From Caprimulgus europaeus (lineage: Eukaryota; Chordata; Aves; Caprimulgiformes; Caprimulgidae), in contig OU015541.1 of assembly GCA_907165065.1 (NCBI GenBank), positions 14,696,501 to 14,760,500 of the forward strand: a stretch of DNA of 64,000 nucleotides. Direction: 5' to 3'. This document shows, in pieces, positions 21,748 through 32,537 of the stretch. How positions within the stretch are numbered: position 1 is the stretch's first letter; every line of letters starts with the position of its first letter. The notes beneath the pieces were generated by a model that was given only the letters and a program-made list of their open reading frames with translations, was not told the origin of the DNA and did no database searches. The position numbers and the translations under genes were made by a program.

Positions 21748-23112
21748 CCTGAACCCCGCTGTGTGTGCTCATCCAGGACTGTGTGTGCTGGTTACACAAG
21801 AACTCTGATACCCCTGGGCTGGGGCAGGTTCAGCACCATGTGAACCATGCTCTTCTCCGTGAGCCTAGAACCGAGGGGACCCAACATGATTTTCCCTTCT
21901 GTCTTTTATTTCATTCATATGCAAAGAAGGGGAGGAAAAAAACCCCAACACTTGATTACGTTCAGCAAAATGCAGTTATTTCTTTGTGTTTTCCTGAGAG
22001 GTGAATGAGTCTGGGAGTTTATTCTCTTTTATTTAAAAGTACAAAATGATTTAGCGCAATGCAAAATTAAATGTCACTTTGAATAAATGATCAAATGTTC
22101 TTCCATTTGGCAAGTGCTGTAACGAGCCTGAGTTTTATTGTGTGGTAGTTTCAGTTATGCTGAATCCACCTTTGCATCCATCTCTACTCATGCAGCCGAA
22201 TCCACTTTTAGAGCCAGCTGAGCCTTTGCCTTTAACTCAGCCAGCTTTTGGAGCCTCCTGCCCCATCTGAGCATCTCTACTCTGGTCCTTGTCACCAGCG
22301 TGGTGGGGCTGCGGGCTCATCTCTTCACCATCTTCTTTCCTCCCTCCTTTTGCACTGAAGTCTTCACTCAGACACTTGCTTGGACATGGACTTCAATGTA
22401 AGCTCTGAACAGCTCCCTTGATGTAATTAAGGCTATTTACGTGCTTGGAGTTAAGTATGTGTTGAAGCATTTTGCTGAATGGAGGCATAAAAGCTCGCGA
22501 GTTTCAGCTGAGCAGTAAAATAGATTTTACAAGGCACTGGGGGCCACCAGCCCTGCTCCTCATCCCGGTGGCTGCTGCTGTAAGATGACCCAGGAATTGT
22601 GACGGCTCCCGGCCATCCGCTGCTCCAGACTAAATGTCCTGGGGTCTGTTATTGATGCCACACTGGCATGTGTCCCTATGAGATTGTATGACCACCTTGC
22701 TCCCTGGGAGAGCCACTCAAGGTCAAAGGCTGCTTTCTGATGGCTAGCAAGCCTGCAATGACTGTACTCACTGCTACGGAGATGCTGGTTCAGCCTGTAG
22801 TGCCCCAAGGCAGGTGGGGTAAAGAGGTGCTGGGAGTGAGTCCCAGCCAGGGTACCCCTCTGTCCCATCCCCACACCACGGGTGCCACTGCGGGAAGAAA
22901 GGCACAGGGGTGGCAGAGGGGTACTTATTTGATCAAAGAGACTGAAAAGTGAGACTGAGCAGGTGCAGGTGTAGGTGTAGGTTTTACTCGGTGTGAGTAG
23001 GTTTTACTTGGTGTGAGCAGGCTTGTGTGAGTCCAGCTGCTCAGTGGTCCCAGGGAATATGAATCAGCAATGCCACATGCTTCCATTCTGGCAAATTTGG
23101 TGACACAATTGG
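21748..23112. other. Unique DNA with an AT-rich island and a small tandem repeat
   Basis: No gene was recognised. The part 22020-22520 is AT-rich with several homeodomain-type TAAT cores. A 20-bp tandem duplication lies at 22981-23020. Confidence 0.5.
22961..23020 (+). repeat. Small tandem repeat (6-bp and 20-bp units)
   Basis: AGGTGC/AGGTGT units lead into two copies of a 20-bp unit starting GTTTTACT (22981-23000 and 23001-23020), which differ at two positions. Confidence 0.8.
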
Positions 23113-23411
23113 GGTGGGACTTTTGACAAGGACAGGGAGTGACAGAACAAGGGGTGATGGCTTGAAACTGGCAGAGGGGAGATGGAAATGAGATGTGAGA
23201 AAGAAATTCTTTGGTGTGAGGGTGGTGAGACACTGGCCCAGGTTGCCCAGAGAAGCTGTGGCTGCTCCTCCCTGGAAGTGTTCTCGGCCAGGTTGGATGA
23301 GGCTTTGAGCAACCTGGTCTAGTGGAAGGTGTCCCTGCTGATGGCGGGGGAGTTGGGACTGGATGAGCTTTAAGGTCCCTTCCAACCCAAACCAGTCTGG
23401 GATTCTGTGAC
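23113..23411 (+). mobile_element. CR1 LINE 3' end fragment, near-twin of 28058
   Basis: A plus-strand 3' end of the subtype with GGAAGGTGTCCCTGCTGATG and CCCTTCCAACCCAAACCAG, ending in GGGATTCTGTG. It is identical to the copy at 28058-28389 over about 100 bases (23250-23350 region). Confidence 0.95.
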
Positions 23412-26400
23412 AATGACTTGATCTTGCCCTTCTTGTCCTCTGCCAAGAGAGGGTGGTGTGGGCTTACACTGTTCTCCCCCTGCAAACCTGTCCAGGAGAA
23501 GGCGTCCACGCTACCCCAGGCTTCGCTGATTTTCAGTTAAAGAAGAAATATGTATGTATTTTGGGGGGCAGCCATCCTGTCCCTTAACAAGAGGCTGCTG
23601 CTGGGTTTGCCTGGGCGTTACCTGACCTCCCTCTGCAACCAGTGCTGCCCAGACTAAGAATTTCCTGTCCGAGGGTCAAGCTGAACAGCTGAGATGTTTT
23701 GCATTTTTTAATGTCTCTCTCCTGTGCCTGGCAAAATGGGGGAAAAAAAATGGATTGAAACTAAGATGAGAACATTGAAGGGAGAGAATGACAAATTTGC
23801 TTTAGAGCATGGCAGCAACAAGCACTGTGGGGGGTCACACACTAACCTTTATCTCAACAGGACTGTGTGTAGCAGATAAGAATATTTAATGATAAGTAAT
23901 GTCACATCAGTGCAGAGAACAAACCAACTGATTCAAACAGGCAAGAAATCCACTGCAAATTACTCAAAGAGAAATGTCAGCTTCTTTGTGTCTGTAACCT
24001 GCCTTGTGCTGATGGGGCTGAAGTTAGACAGGTGGGCACGTGAGTGAAGCAGCTATTAAAAATTATTTAGGGACTGGCTAATATAAATGAATGAGAGAGG
24101 CAGAATAAAGTAGAACAAGGGCAGGTCTGCTGGACCAGAGTTGTGGAAAATCAAACACTCGGATGAGCTGGTAATTGAGTGTGGGGATAAATGTGTATGA
24201 GCCAGTTCTCCTCACTGTGGAAGTGCTGACAGGTGGCTTAGAGTTTCCCTTTCCTTCCATGTCCTGGGGTCCTGGTGTGCTGTATTTCTTGCCCTGGTAG
24301 CTGAGCCCCTCTCTGTGTTTCATAGATGGGAGTAACAGTTGCTGGCTGGGGATATTGAGGTGTTTTTCATTCTGTTTCCAAGTTGGGGTTGTCCCAACTT
24401 CTTGGGAATTGTTTGGAGGGCAGCTGAACTGAGATGCTGTGGGGATGTCCAGGGGCTGGCATGAGTCTCAGCTCCCTCCAGCCACTGCCACGGGCAGTGT
24501 CAGTGCTGGTCCAGCTATGAAAAGCAGAACAGTATGAGCTCCAAGGGGATGCCTGTGCTCCTGCTGCAAACTGGGGACAGTTTGCAAGTCCCCAATTAAA
24601 TTTTTAAAATGAGTGAAGGTCTGTGGATGTCCACTCATCAGGAGTGGATCTCATCCATCCAGGTGATGACAAAAGCTGAGTGAGTGAAGCCCCTCCTGAT
24701 TTACCTCTTGTTTTGGTAGATCCCACTTGGGCTGGGGTGGACCTTGGTCAGGGTGGTTTGCATCCGTTTGCCTTGGAGTATCTGCTGGCTTGAGCAATGG
24801 TGCAAAACACACCCGGGCTTGGGAAATACGTGTGCTGATGCCGTTGTCAATCCAGGTGTGTAGATGTGGCACGCTGTCTGGAAGACTCTTCATCAAGCAA
24901 TTTGGTTCAGAGCTTGGTAAAATCCTGGGGGAGGGAGATGGTGCTCAAGCAATCCCTGGTGAACCCACCTTGCTCTGGGTGGAAACCCTGAGGGCTCAAG
25001 CTTTCCACCTGGGAAAGTCTCAGGCATTTGGGGGAGGGTACTGAGCAGCTGCTGTTCCTTAGAGCTATTTATTGACCAAAACTGGCAGCAGGTGATGGGA
25101 GACAATCCTGGAGCTGAGCAGGGGTTTGATGGCTTGCTGTGCTTTTTGAATCGATGGCTGCAGGTGCTGAGCTCATCAAGGTGTGATCTGTCCCCCTTGA
25201 CTGAAACAGGCTGGGCTTCCAGCCGAGACCCATGTCAGTGCCCCTCTGAGCCCGTTCAGAGGGACACTCCTGAACTTCGTCACAAACAGTCGGTGTCATT
25301 CACTCAGAATGGGCTGTGGGAGATTATTCAGAAAATGCACAAATCTAATAAAAAGCTCAGCCCCAGACACGGCGAGTTACAGTTTTCATTCCTCTAAAGC
25401 CAGTGATGATGCAAGGGAAAAAAATATCTGGTTTTATTCTAAACAAGCTCTTGTGCCCACAGTTACAGATTATTTCCTAAACAGAAATTGTTTTATCTGC
25501 ATGACCAACTGTGGGAAGTGTTATCAGCCTGGGTTAGTTGAGGTGAGGTTGAGGCACAGAGCTGGAGCCCAAGGGCATGGAGGGACTCCAGGGCAGAGCC
25601 AGGAACTGCTCCTGAATCTCCTGAATTTCTGGCTGGTACTTGAAAGGCCAGTGCTGCCTGCAGTGCCTTACCCACCCCGCAGTCCTGCTAGCCACTGATT
25701 AGTTCTGTTGTCAGCATTTTCCTGGTGGGAGGAGGCAGTGAGTTGCCTCCAGATTAGCAAAGTTATGAAAAATAGCTTTCCAACTGGCCTGGTGACCTTT
25801 TGGCAGCAGGAAAGAATTTACAGGCAGAAGAGGGAGATATTGTGATGTAAAATTAGAAGCGTTGGGGAGCTGTGGCTTTGCCCCTTGAAGTGGAAGAGGA
25901 AAACTGACCTGTCCCTCATCCCATCCTGAGCTGGGATGTGGTTTAGGGTTTCCTATCTCCATTATAAAAAATACTCTGGGCTGCCTGCCTTGGGCAAGGC
26001 ACATCTTGCCACCAGCCTCCAACAGCTGCGTGGCTGGAGGAGCAGGACTGTGTGGGAGAGGGGAGGGAGCAGAGCCAGCTCCTGGCACATGCTGTGGGCA
26101 CCATCTCTGCCTAAAAGCTTCTGCACAAAAGTTTGGCTTCACTGGTTCCGTTGGTAAAAGCATCTGGTAGATTCTCAGCTGCTAAACAAACCTCGCCCAA
26201 GGTTGGCTGAGCGGGTAAGTTCCAATTAGAGGATCTGAATATTGATTCTCTGCAGAGAAAAGATGCCGTTAAAGGAGCACTGGAAGGTGAAGTCAAACTG
26301 GTGTATTGCTTAAAGTGCAAGGATGTGAATTAGCCTCAGAATAGAGGAGCAGGGTTTTGACAACACCAGGCAACTGCTAATTAAAGTGCATCAGTTGAAT

Positions 26401-28057
26401 GGGGTTGAACTGAGTTCCTCTCTGTTGTGTCGCCCGTGGCTGGTAGTACAGAAAAGGCAGATGTTAGAAAAACAGGCAATATTTCAGTCCAGGGGGTCAC
26501 TGATGCCATCCAGAAAGGCACAGAGAGTAGAGATCTCTGCTTTGCTCACATTTCAGGCATCCCTTTTCCAGGAGGAATGTACAGTCCTGTCAAGACCAAC
26601 CAAGCAGGAGCCTGGGACCGCTCATGCTCTGAGCTGAGCTGCTCTGCCCTTGTTTTGAAGTCAAATTGTTTGGCTTCTCCACGTTTCTGGTTGGTCTGTC
26701 CTAGCACTGAGGTGACACTCACCCAAATGTTTGGAAGGGCCCCTGAGGGCAGATGAGGGCCAAAACTGCCCTTGTGCAGAAGAAGGGCTGAGGCACAAGC
26801 AGGTCCAATTTCCCAACCCACATGGAAAGCCCGTGTCAGAGAAGATCTCAGCATGGAAGGACACATGTGATTAATCTGATTTTGGGCTTCTTCAGATGGA
26901 AAAGCTTCAGTGGTGGAAGCTGTTTTGGGAAGGCTTGAGCCAACTGAGCTGCCCTAAATCCCATGAAGACTCTCTAGCAGTACAAAAGGTGAACTCCAGG
27001 TCTCCTTTCGCTTATAACAACCTTGTGTTGGTGATCAACTCCAAGCATAACCCACCTGCAGAGCTCTCCTTGCTCTTCCTTGGTTCTGCTCTCTACAGAA
27101 GGTCGACCGAAACACTCAATATTAACTTGACAAAAGTGTTTAATCACTTTGTTCCTCCTGGTGCTGGAGCATAGAGAAAGAGGCTGGGTGACCTGAAGGA
27201 AAGCAGAAACCCTCTCCAACCCAACTCAACTCCCAGAGCAAACTTCAGCACCTTGAGGTCCCTTCTATAGTGGAGCACTCCGGTCTCACCTGCAAGCATA
27301 AAACCCAGGCAGATATTTTATCCAGGAGAGCAAAGGAAGGCAAAGTGATGCCCAGAGAAGAAGAAGCAGGAGCAGCAGGTTGAGCACTGCCATCCAAGTG
27401 TCACATGAAGGCACGTGGCTGCACTGATGTACCTCCACTTGCTTGTCCACTACCCTGACACCAGCCTTGCTCCACATTTTGCAGGGGCTGTTTCTTCTTG
27501 GTGCACATTTCTAAAAGGATTTTTTTCTGAGAAGTTTGAGGGAATAAAGAAAGAAAGAAGCCAAAGACAAAAGGAGTTTTCAAGTTGCACCATCTGATTT
27601 GTGCCGAGACATGCTGCTGGCATCAACCTTTTTTTTTTTACGTGCATCCAGAACTGGTGCCATTTCACACCTGCTCCACACTTGTTTTCATATGACACGT
27701 AATTATGATAGGCAGTGTAAAGATGAAGCTTCATCCCCAATTAAATTGCACTTTCTGTCTTTTCATTTCCTGCCCCAGTTGAGGAGAAAACCCCTGGAGA
27801 GCAAGATCTTTAAGTTTAATGAAGTAGGAGGTGCCTGCAAAATTAAAGGTGATCATGTTTATCAGAAGAAAATCAGGGCTGGTATAGCATTTCCAGAATA
27901 TTGTGCTTCTGTGTGATGCCCCAGGGAGTGTTTCAGGTTACTGGAAATGTCGATGTAAGCATCTTGGGTCATCAGATGGGAGAGCATCCAGTCTGTCATA
28001 GCTGCTGCTCAAAAATGTGTATATCCCCAGTGCAGCACTGGGCTGGTCCCTCTTTAC
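23412..28057. other. Unique DNA, no gene seen
   Basis: A 4.6-kb block with no recognised repeat. AT-rich islands at 23840-24080 and 25310-25500 look like single-copy, possibly conserved, non-coding sequence. No exon with frame plus splice sites could be supported. A TTTGTGCC stretch followed by 11 T at 27630 is ordinary low complexity. Confidence 0.45.
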
Positions 28058-28389
28058 CTCTCCAGAACCTGAAGGGGCTCCAGGAACGCTGGGGAAGGAC
28101 TTTTGACAAGAACAGGTAGTGATAGGATGAGGGATAATGGCTTTAAACTGGCAAAGGGGAGATTGAGATGAGATGTGAGGAAGAAATTCTTTGGTGTGAG
28201 GGTGGTGAGACCCTGTCCCAGGCTGCCCAGAGAAGCTGTGGCTGCTCCTCCCTGGAAGTGTTCTCGGCCAGGTTGGATGAGGCTTTGAGCAACCTGGTCT
28301 AGTGGAAGGTGTCCCTGCTGATAGCAGGGGGGTTGGGACTGGATGAGCTTTAAGGTCCCTTCCAACCCAAACCAGTCTGGGATTCTCTG
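28058..28389 (+). mobile_element. CR1 LINE 3' end fragment
   Basis: Same subtype and orientation as 23113-23411, with the TGGAAGTGTTCTCGGCCAGG block. It extends about 30 bases further upstream (CCTGAAGGGGCTCCAGGAA). It ends in CTGGGATTCTCTGG. Confidence 0.95.
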
Positions 28390-31119
28390 GTTTTGGAGTC
28401 CTTGATCGATCCCACCGCCGGTTCCAGTGCAACAGCTCATGTTTGGCGCGTGGGTCCTGTGGAGCAAGAGGAGCAGCACCAGTCCCACAGGTGCACCCCT
28501 TTTTGGGTGAGCAAGAAGAGCACATCTCTGGTTTGGTACAAAATACGTTAGAAACCTCAGAGCAGACTTTCTGTTTGCAGGTTTTCTGGCCTCAGTGATT
28601 AGCAACCAGGACAGAATTGTGGCTTTGGGGGAATTAGAAGATGTTTTCATTGGGGTCTTCATCCCCACATGAGGTGGGGGTGTGAGTGTGGTGCTGGGGT
28701 GATATTTGCTGTGCTCTGAGCTCTGCGGGACTGCGAGCACCACGTACCAGCCCCACTGCTTCGCTGGGCAAGTTTCCTTTGGTGCTTCATCAAAATTCAG
28801 CCCATTGTGGTGAGTCCCCTGCCCTGAGGACGAGTCTTGGGTTTTTAAGGGTCTATGATATATCTTAGTCAGCATCTACATTATTTCACCCTTTATTTCT
28901 TCGCCCAACTTCCTCGGAATGCCATCCAGCCCCTGTGATTTATTACCCTTCCATGTGTTTCACTTTTTGTTGGAGCATTTATATTTAATTTTTACACCCG
29001 TTACCATTCAGGGAGAGAATGGAAATGCTTTAGGAGCCCAGAGTGAAAATAAAAGAGCACATTTTAGTGCAGTTACTTTGTCTGAAAGATGTTGTATTTT
29101 GGCAGAGTACTTCCCTCCTTTGTCCTTCACTTTGGTGTTGTGGGTTGAAGTGCTTCTAGAAGCACCACAGGCTGGTGCAATGCACTGGTTGCCTCCAGCC
29201 ATCCAAGGGCTGGAGTCTGCTGCTCCTGCTGCCTGAATTCTTTAAGATTCATGCAGAAAAGAGGAACTTCGTGTAAGAGCAGGACAGTTTGGTCTTTGAC
29301 GTAGCTGTACATTTGGGAAATGAGAGATTATGCAGCAGTGGGGATGGACTTAGCTCCCTTGATCTGGCTAGTGGTGAGGTTTTTTTCTATGCCACCTCCT
29401 GTGCAGCTTCTACTTCAGGTTATCAGGTGACTGAGTGGACCTCACCTGGGCCTAAGTTCACATCCTTAGGGACACAAAGAGATGCAGTGATTTGGCCCTT
29501 GGTCTCAAAGAGACGCACAGTAGAGCCAAGAGCAGAACTCGGAGTGTCTGCTGCTCTTTGATGTGCCGTGTCCCTCTGCCCCTCATACTTCCCCTCCCCT
29601 TGCACACTTTGGGGTTGTTCTTATCAGCAGGGGAAGGCTTTGGGAGCAAGATAAGCACTTTTGCGTTAATTGAGGCATCTGGGTGTTTGGGAGGAGGATG
29701 AGGAACACGTTCAGAACTTCATCCAGATCTCAGGTAAAATCCCTGTTCTTCCTTCCTCGCTGGGATTTGCTTCTGTACTTCTCCATCTGCCTTGTTATGT
29801 CCAAGAAACAGTGAAATAGGGTTCTTGGATGACAGGACACGTGGCCATGGGGCAGCGTCCCCTGCTTGTAGCCTTTGTCACTGTGCTGGCTTTTTCCTGC
29901 AGAGCTTTGAACCCCCATGCGGGAGGGGTTATCTGTCGGTGCACTGCCAGAGTGTGCAGACTTCTGCTGTGAAAGCCAGCGTGTCATCCCTGATCAGCTC
30001 ATTAGATATGTGTGACCTCATTGTTACTTGAAGCCCAGTGCTTCATTTCGCTCTTTAGTGCTTTTTCTGTTTTAATTAAAAGCTTCATTCCAGTTTGACC
30101 TTTTACAGTGCTGGGGCATAACTGAGGCTGAATTGAGCCTCTAAGTATGGAGAGTCCCTCCTGACAGGCTGGGTGGATGAACTAGAACCGTTCACCATAA
30201 CGGTTATGATGCCTGGCAGGAGCCCTGACTGCCCCTTCTGCCCTCCCTGTGGGATGGGGCAGCCCATGTATCTGAGTATTTCAGAGAGCAGGGTGGAAAA
30301 TGGTATTGTTCTCTCACTAAAAGCTGTGGTTACTCAGGAAACATTGCTCGGAAGGCAGGAGGTGGGGAATCATCACTGGTTGGAGGAAGGTGGAGAAAGC
30401 AGAGCAGGAATCTCACAGGGATTTATTGCCTCTGTTGTAGATCATCACTAGCTCAAGAAGGCTGATTTGAAGGAAATGGATTTAAGTTACTAAATCTTGT
30501 TGATGGTTTAAGCACTGGAGTGGGAGCGTGGAGATCTGGATCCAGTTCCCACCAGCTCTGACCTGTGTAGGGTGTGGGCTCGGAGGGACAGTCCTCGTCT
30601 CTAAGCCCAGGGCTGGAGAGCACAAAGCACGGAGGGGGTCTTAATACATAACCACAGCTCCCAGCTCCTTGCCCAGAGTCCAGGGGAGGAGTCAATGTGC
30701 ATTTAGTTGCAGAGGAGTTGGGATTTGATGACTTCTAGATCCCACCTCTAAAGCAGTTATCCCAGTTCTTCTGAGATGAACAACCACACTCTGCAGCCTT
30801 CCCTGGGCAGAGGACCTGGGTGATGGCCACTGGTGTGTTGCCCAGCTTAAAAGTGCTGTAAAAAGCCCTGCAGCTCCCTGCACTTCAGAACTGTAACATC
30901 CTGGTTGTGTTTCAACCTGGCAGGCCTGTCAAGGTGACACATCAGTGCACTGTGTGTGCTCCAGCCAGGTGTCTGAGCCCATGGCAGGGAAGGGAAAGCA
31001 TCTTAATTTAAAGTCCCAGGAGGTATCCTGGCAGCTTTGGCTGGGTGGGGGACAGAGAAACTGATTTAAAGCAGAACATTTCAATTGCATCAACAAAATG
31101 TTTCAATTCAGTTTGCTTG
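28390..31119. other. Unique DNA with an ancient LINE trace
   Basis: Mostly unrecognised sequence. The exception is a short ancient reverse-transcriptase-like piece at 28850-28950, listed separately. The minus strand is free of stop codons from 28875 through the CR1 at 28058, giving the longest open frame of the window (273 codons). Its lower part is only the antisense of CR1. Confidence 0.45.
28850..28950 (-). mobile_element. Ancient LINE reverse-transcriptase fragment
   Basis: The minus strand translates to NKSQGLDGIPRKLGEEIKG, then EIM, one stop codon, and MLTKIYHRPLKTQ. The NKS.GLDGIP motif, followed some 25 residues later by LTKIY, resembles the N-terminal part of the RT domain in L2/CR1/L3-type LINEs (family knowledge from memory). 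The match is short and degraded, which suggests a very old insertion. It could be coincidental. Confidence 0.4.
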
Positions 31120-31491
31120 ACCCAAAGCACAGCATGGTGGGGTTGGAAGGGACCTCTGAAGATCATCTGGTCCAGCTCCCCTGCTAGAGCAGGATGACCT
31201 TAAGTAGATCACACAGGAACACGTCCAGGTGAATGTCTCCAAAGAAGGAGACTCCACAACCTCTCTGGGCAGCCTGTCCCAGGGTTCTGGCACCCTCACA
31301 GTATTTCCTTATGTTTAGGTTAAACCTCCTGTTTTCCAGTTTGTGACCATTGTCCCTTGTCCTATCACTGGACACTACTGAGAAGAGTCTGGCCCCCCTC
31401 CTCCCAACACCCAGCCTTTAGATATTTAGAAGCATTGATGAGATCCCTCCTCAACCTCCTCTTCTCCAGACTAAACAGTTGCAAAATCTTC
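31120..31491 (-). mobile_element. CR1 LINE fragment
   Basis: The minus strand reads [21 protein letters not shown] near the 3' end and [20 protein letters not shown] further upstream. It is the same subtype as 229-876 but more decayed, with at least one frameshift between these blocks. The octamer tail is lost (AAAGCACAGCATGG). Confidence 0.92.
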
Positions 31492-32213
31492 TGTTTAAAA
31501 ACACATTTTCAAGACAGATTTACTTTTTTCTTCAAAAGGAATGAAAAAGAAAAGGTTTCTGCTTTATTGTGGGGTGTTTCAGTTTGAAGAAACTTTTGTT
31601 TCCCCTGAACAAATCTCTGCCATCATGACCAAAAAATTCTTGCCTGCCTCTATCTGCTGGTTCCCTTGTTCTCTGAGAAGCATTGACATGATATAGGGGT
31701 TCTTGTGGGATTTCCCACACCCGGGCCAACCTGAACCACCTCCCCAGCAGCTATCCCGAGTCCTCAGTCCTGCGAACGCAGCCGACTGTCTGCTCTGGTT
31801 TGAGCTCCTTGCTAAGCAGCTCAGAGGCTTAGCTCGGCCAGTCCTGGGTCTGATCCATGCAGACAACCAGCCAGCGAGTTTTCTTCCCCGTACAGCGTAC
31901 GCTTCTCTGCTGAGGGTGCGAAAGTGCTGGATTATCTGCTCACCACCGCTGGTAAAAAACCTGCTGTGTCCTGATTCTTGCAGGGTGAAGCTGAGACCGT
32001 AGAAGACTGCAACGCCAGCTCCCAGACCAGAGAAGGGAAGGACTGACAAATCCCAAGTGCCCACACCACTCCTGGTAAGTCAGGGTGTCTTGAGGTCCCC
32101 TTAGATGTGAGGAATGGTGGGAGTGATCCCTGCAATGCCCAGCTGTGTGAGGTGGGACATGGCAGTGAGATTTGGGGCAGCAAGAACACCTTGCTTGAGA
32201 TGCTGAGTTGTAC
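31492..32213. other. CpG-rich unrecognised stretch, possible LTR remnant
   Basis: From about 31720 to 32030 I count about 14 CpG sites, far more than in surrounding unique DNA. ATATAGG at 31692 and CTGGTAAAAAACCTGCTG at about 31948-31965 could be the decayed TATA and polyadenylation region of a class I retroviral LTR, but ends and target duplication were not found. A minus-strand frame of 161 codons (31579-32064) crosses it without resembling any protein I know. Confidence 0.3.
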
Positions 32214-32537
32214 ACCTGAAAGAAGGGTGGGGAGAGGTGGGGGTGGGTCTGTCCAACCAAGGTACAAGGGACAGGACAAGAGGAAATGGCCTCAAGTTGC
32301 ACCAAGGGCAGTTGAGATTTGATGTGAGGAAGAATTTATTTGCTGAAAGGGTTCTGAGGCATTGGAAGGGGTTGCCCAGGGCAGTGGTGGAGTCCCCATC
32401 CCTGGAGGGATTGAAGAGTTGTGTAGACACAGTGCTGAGGGACATGGGTCAGTCGGGGACTGGTCAGTGTTGGGTTCATGATTGGACTCCAGGAGCTTAA
32501 AGGGCTTTTCCCATGAAGGCAGTTCTGAGATTTTGTG
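32214..32537 (+). mobile_element. CR1 LINE 3' end fragment, near-twin of 21376
   Basis: Translates to [18 protein letters not shown] and [18 protein letters not shown]. The 3' UTR runs to GAGATTTTGTG. It shares AATTTATTTGCTGAAAGGG and a run of about 125 bases with one difference with the copy at 21376. Confidence 0.95.

Noticed and set aside
22925..23509. 194-codon minus-strand open frame
   Set aside because: It is largely the antisense of the plus-strand CR1 at 23113-23411. The same proline/serine-rich translation recurs opposite every CR1 of this subtype (for example at 27938-28525 and 60793-60999).
26130..26230. tRNA-like appearance (GGTTCCGTTGGTAAAAGC, TGAGCGGGTAAG)
   Set aside because: No B-box GGTTCGAATCC and no cloverleaf could be drawn.
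31579..32064. 161-codon minus-strand open frame
   Set aside because: No known domain, and it crosses the CpG-rich segment, where stops are rarer by composition. Retained only as part of the unrecognised stretch.
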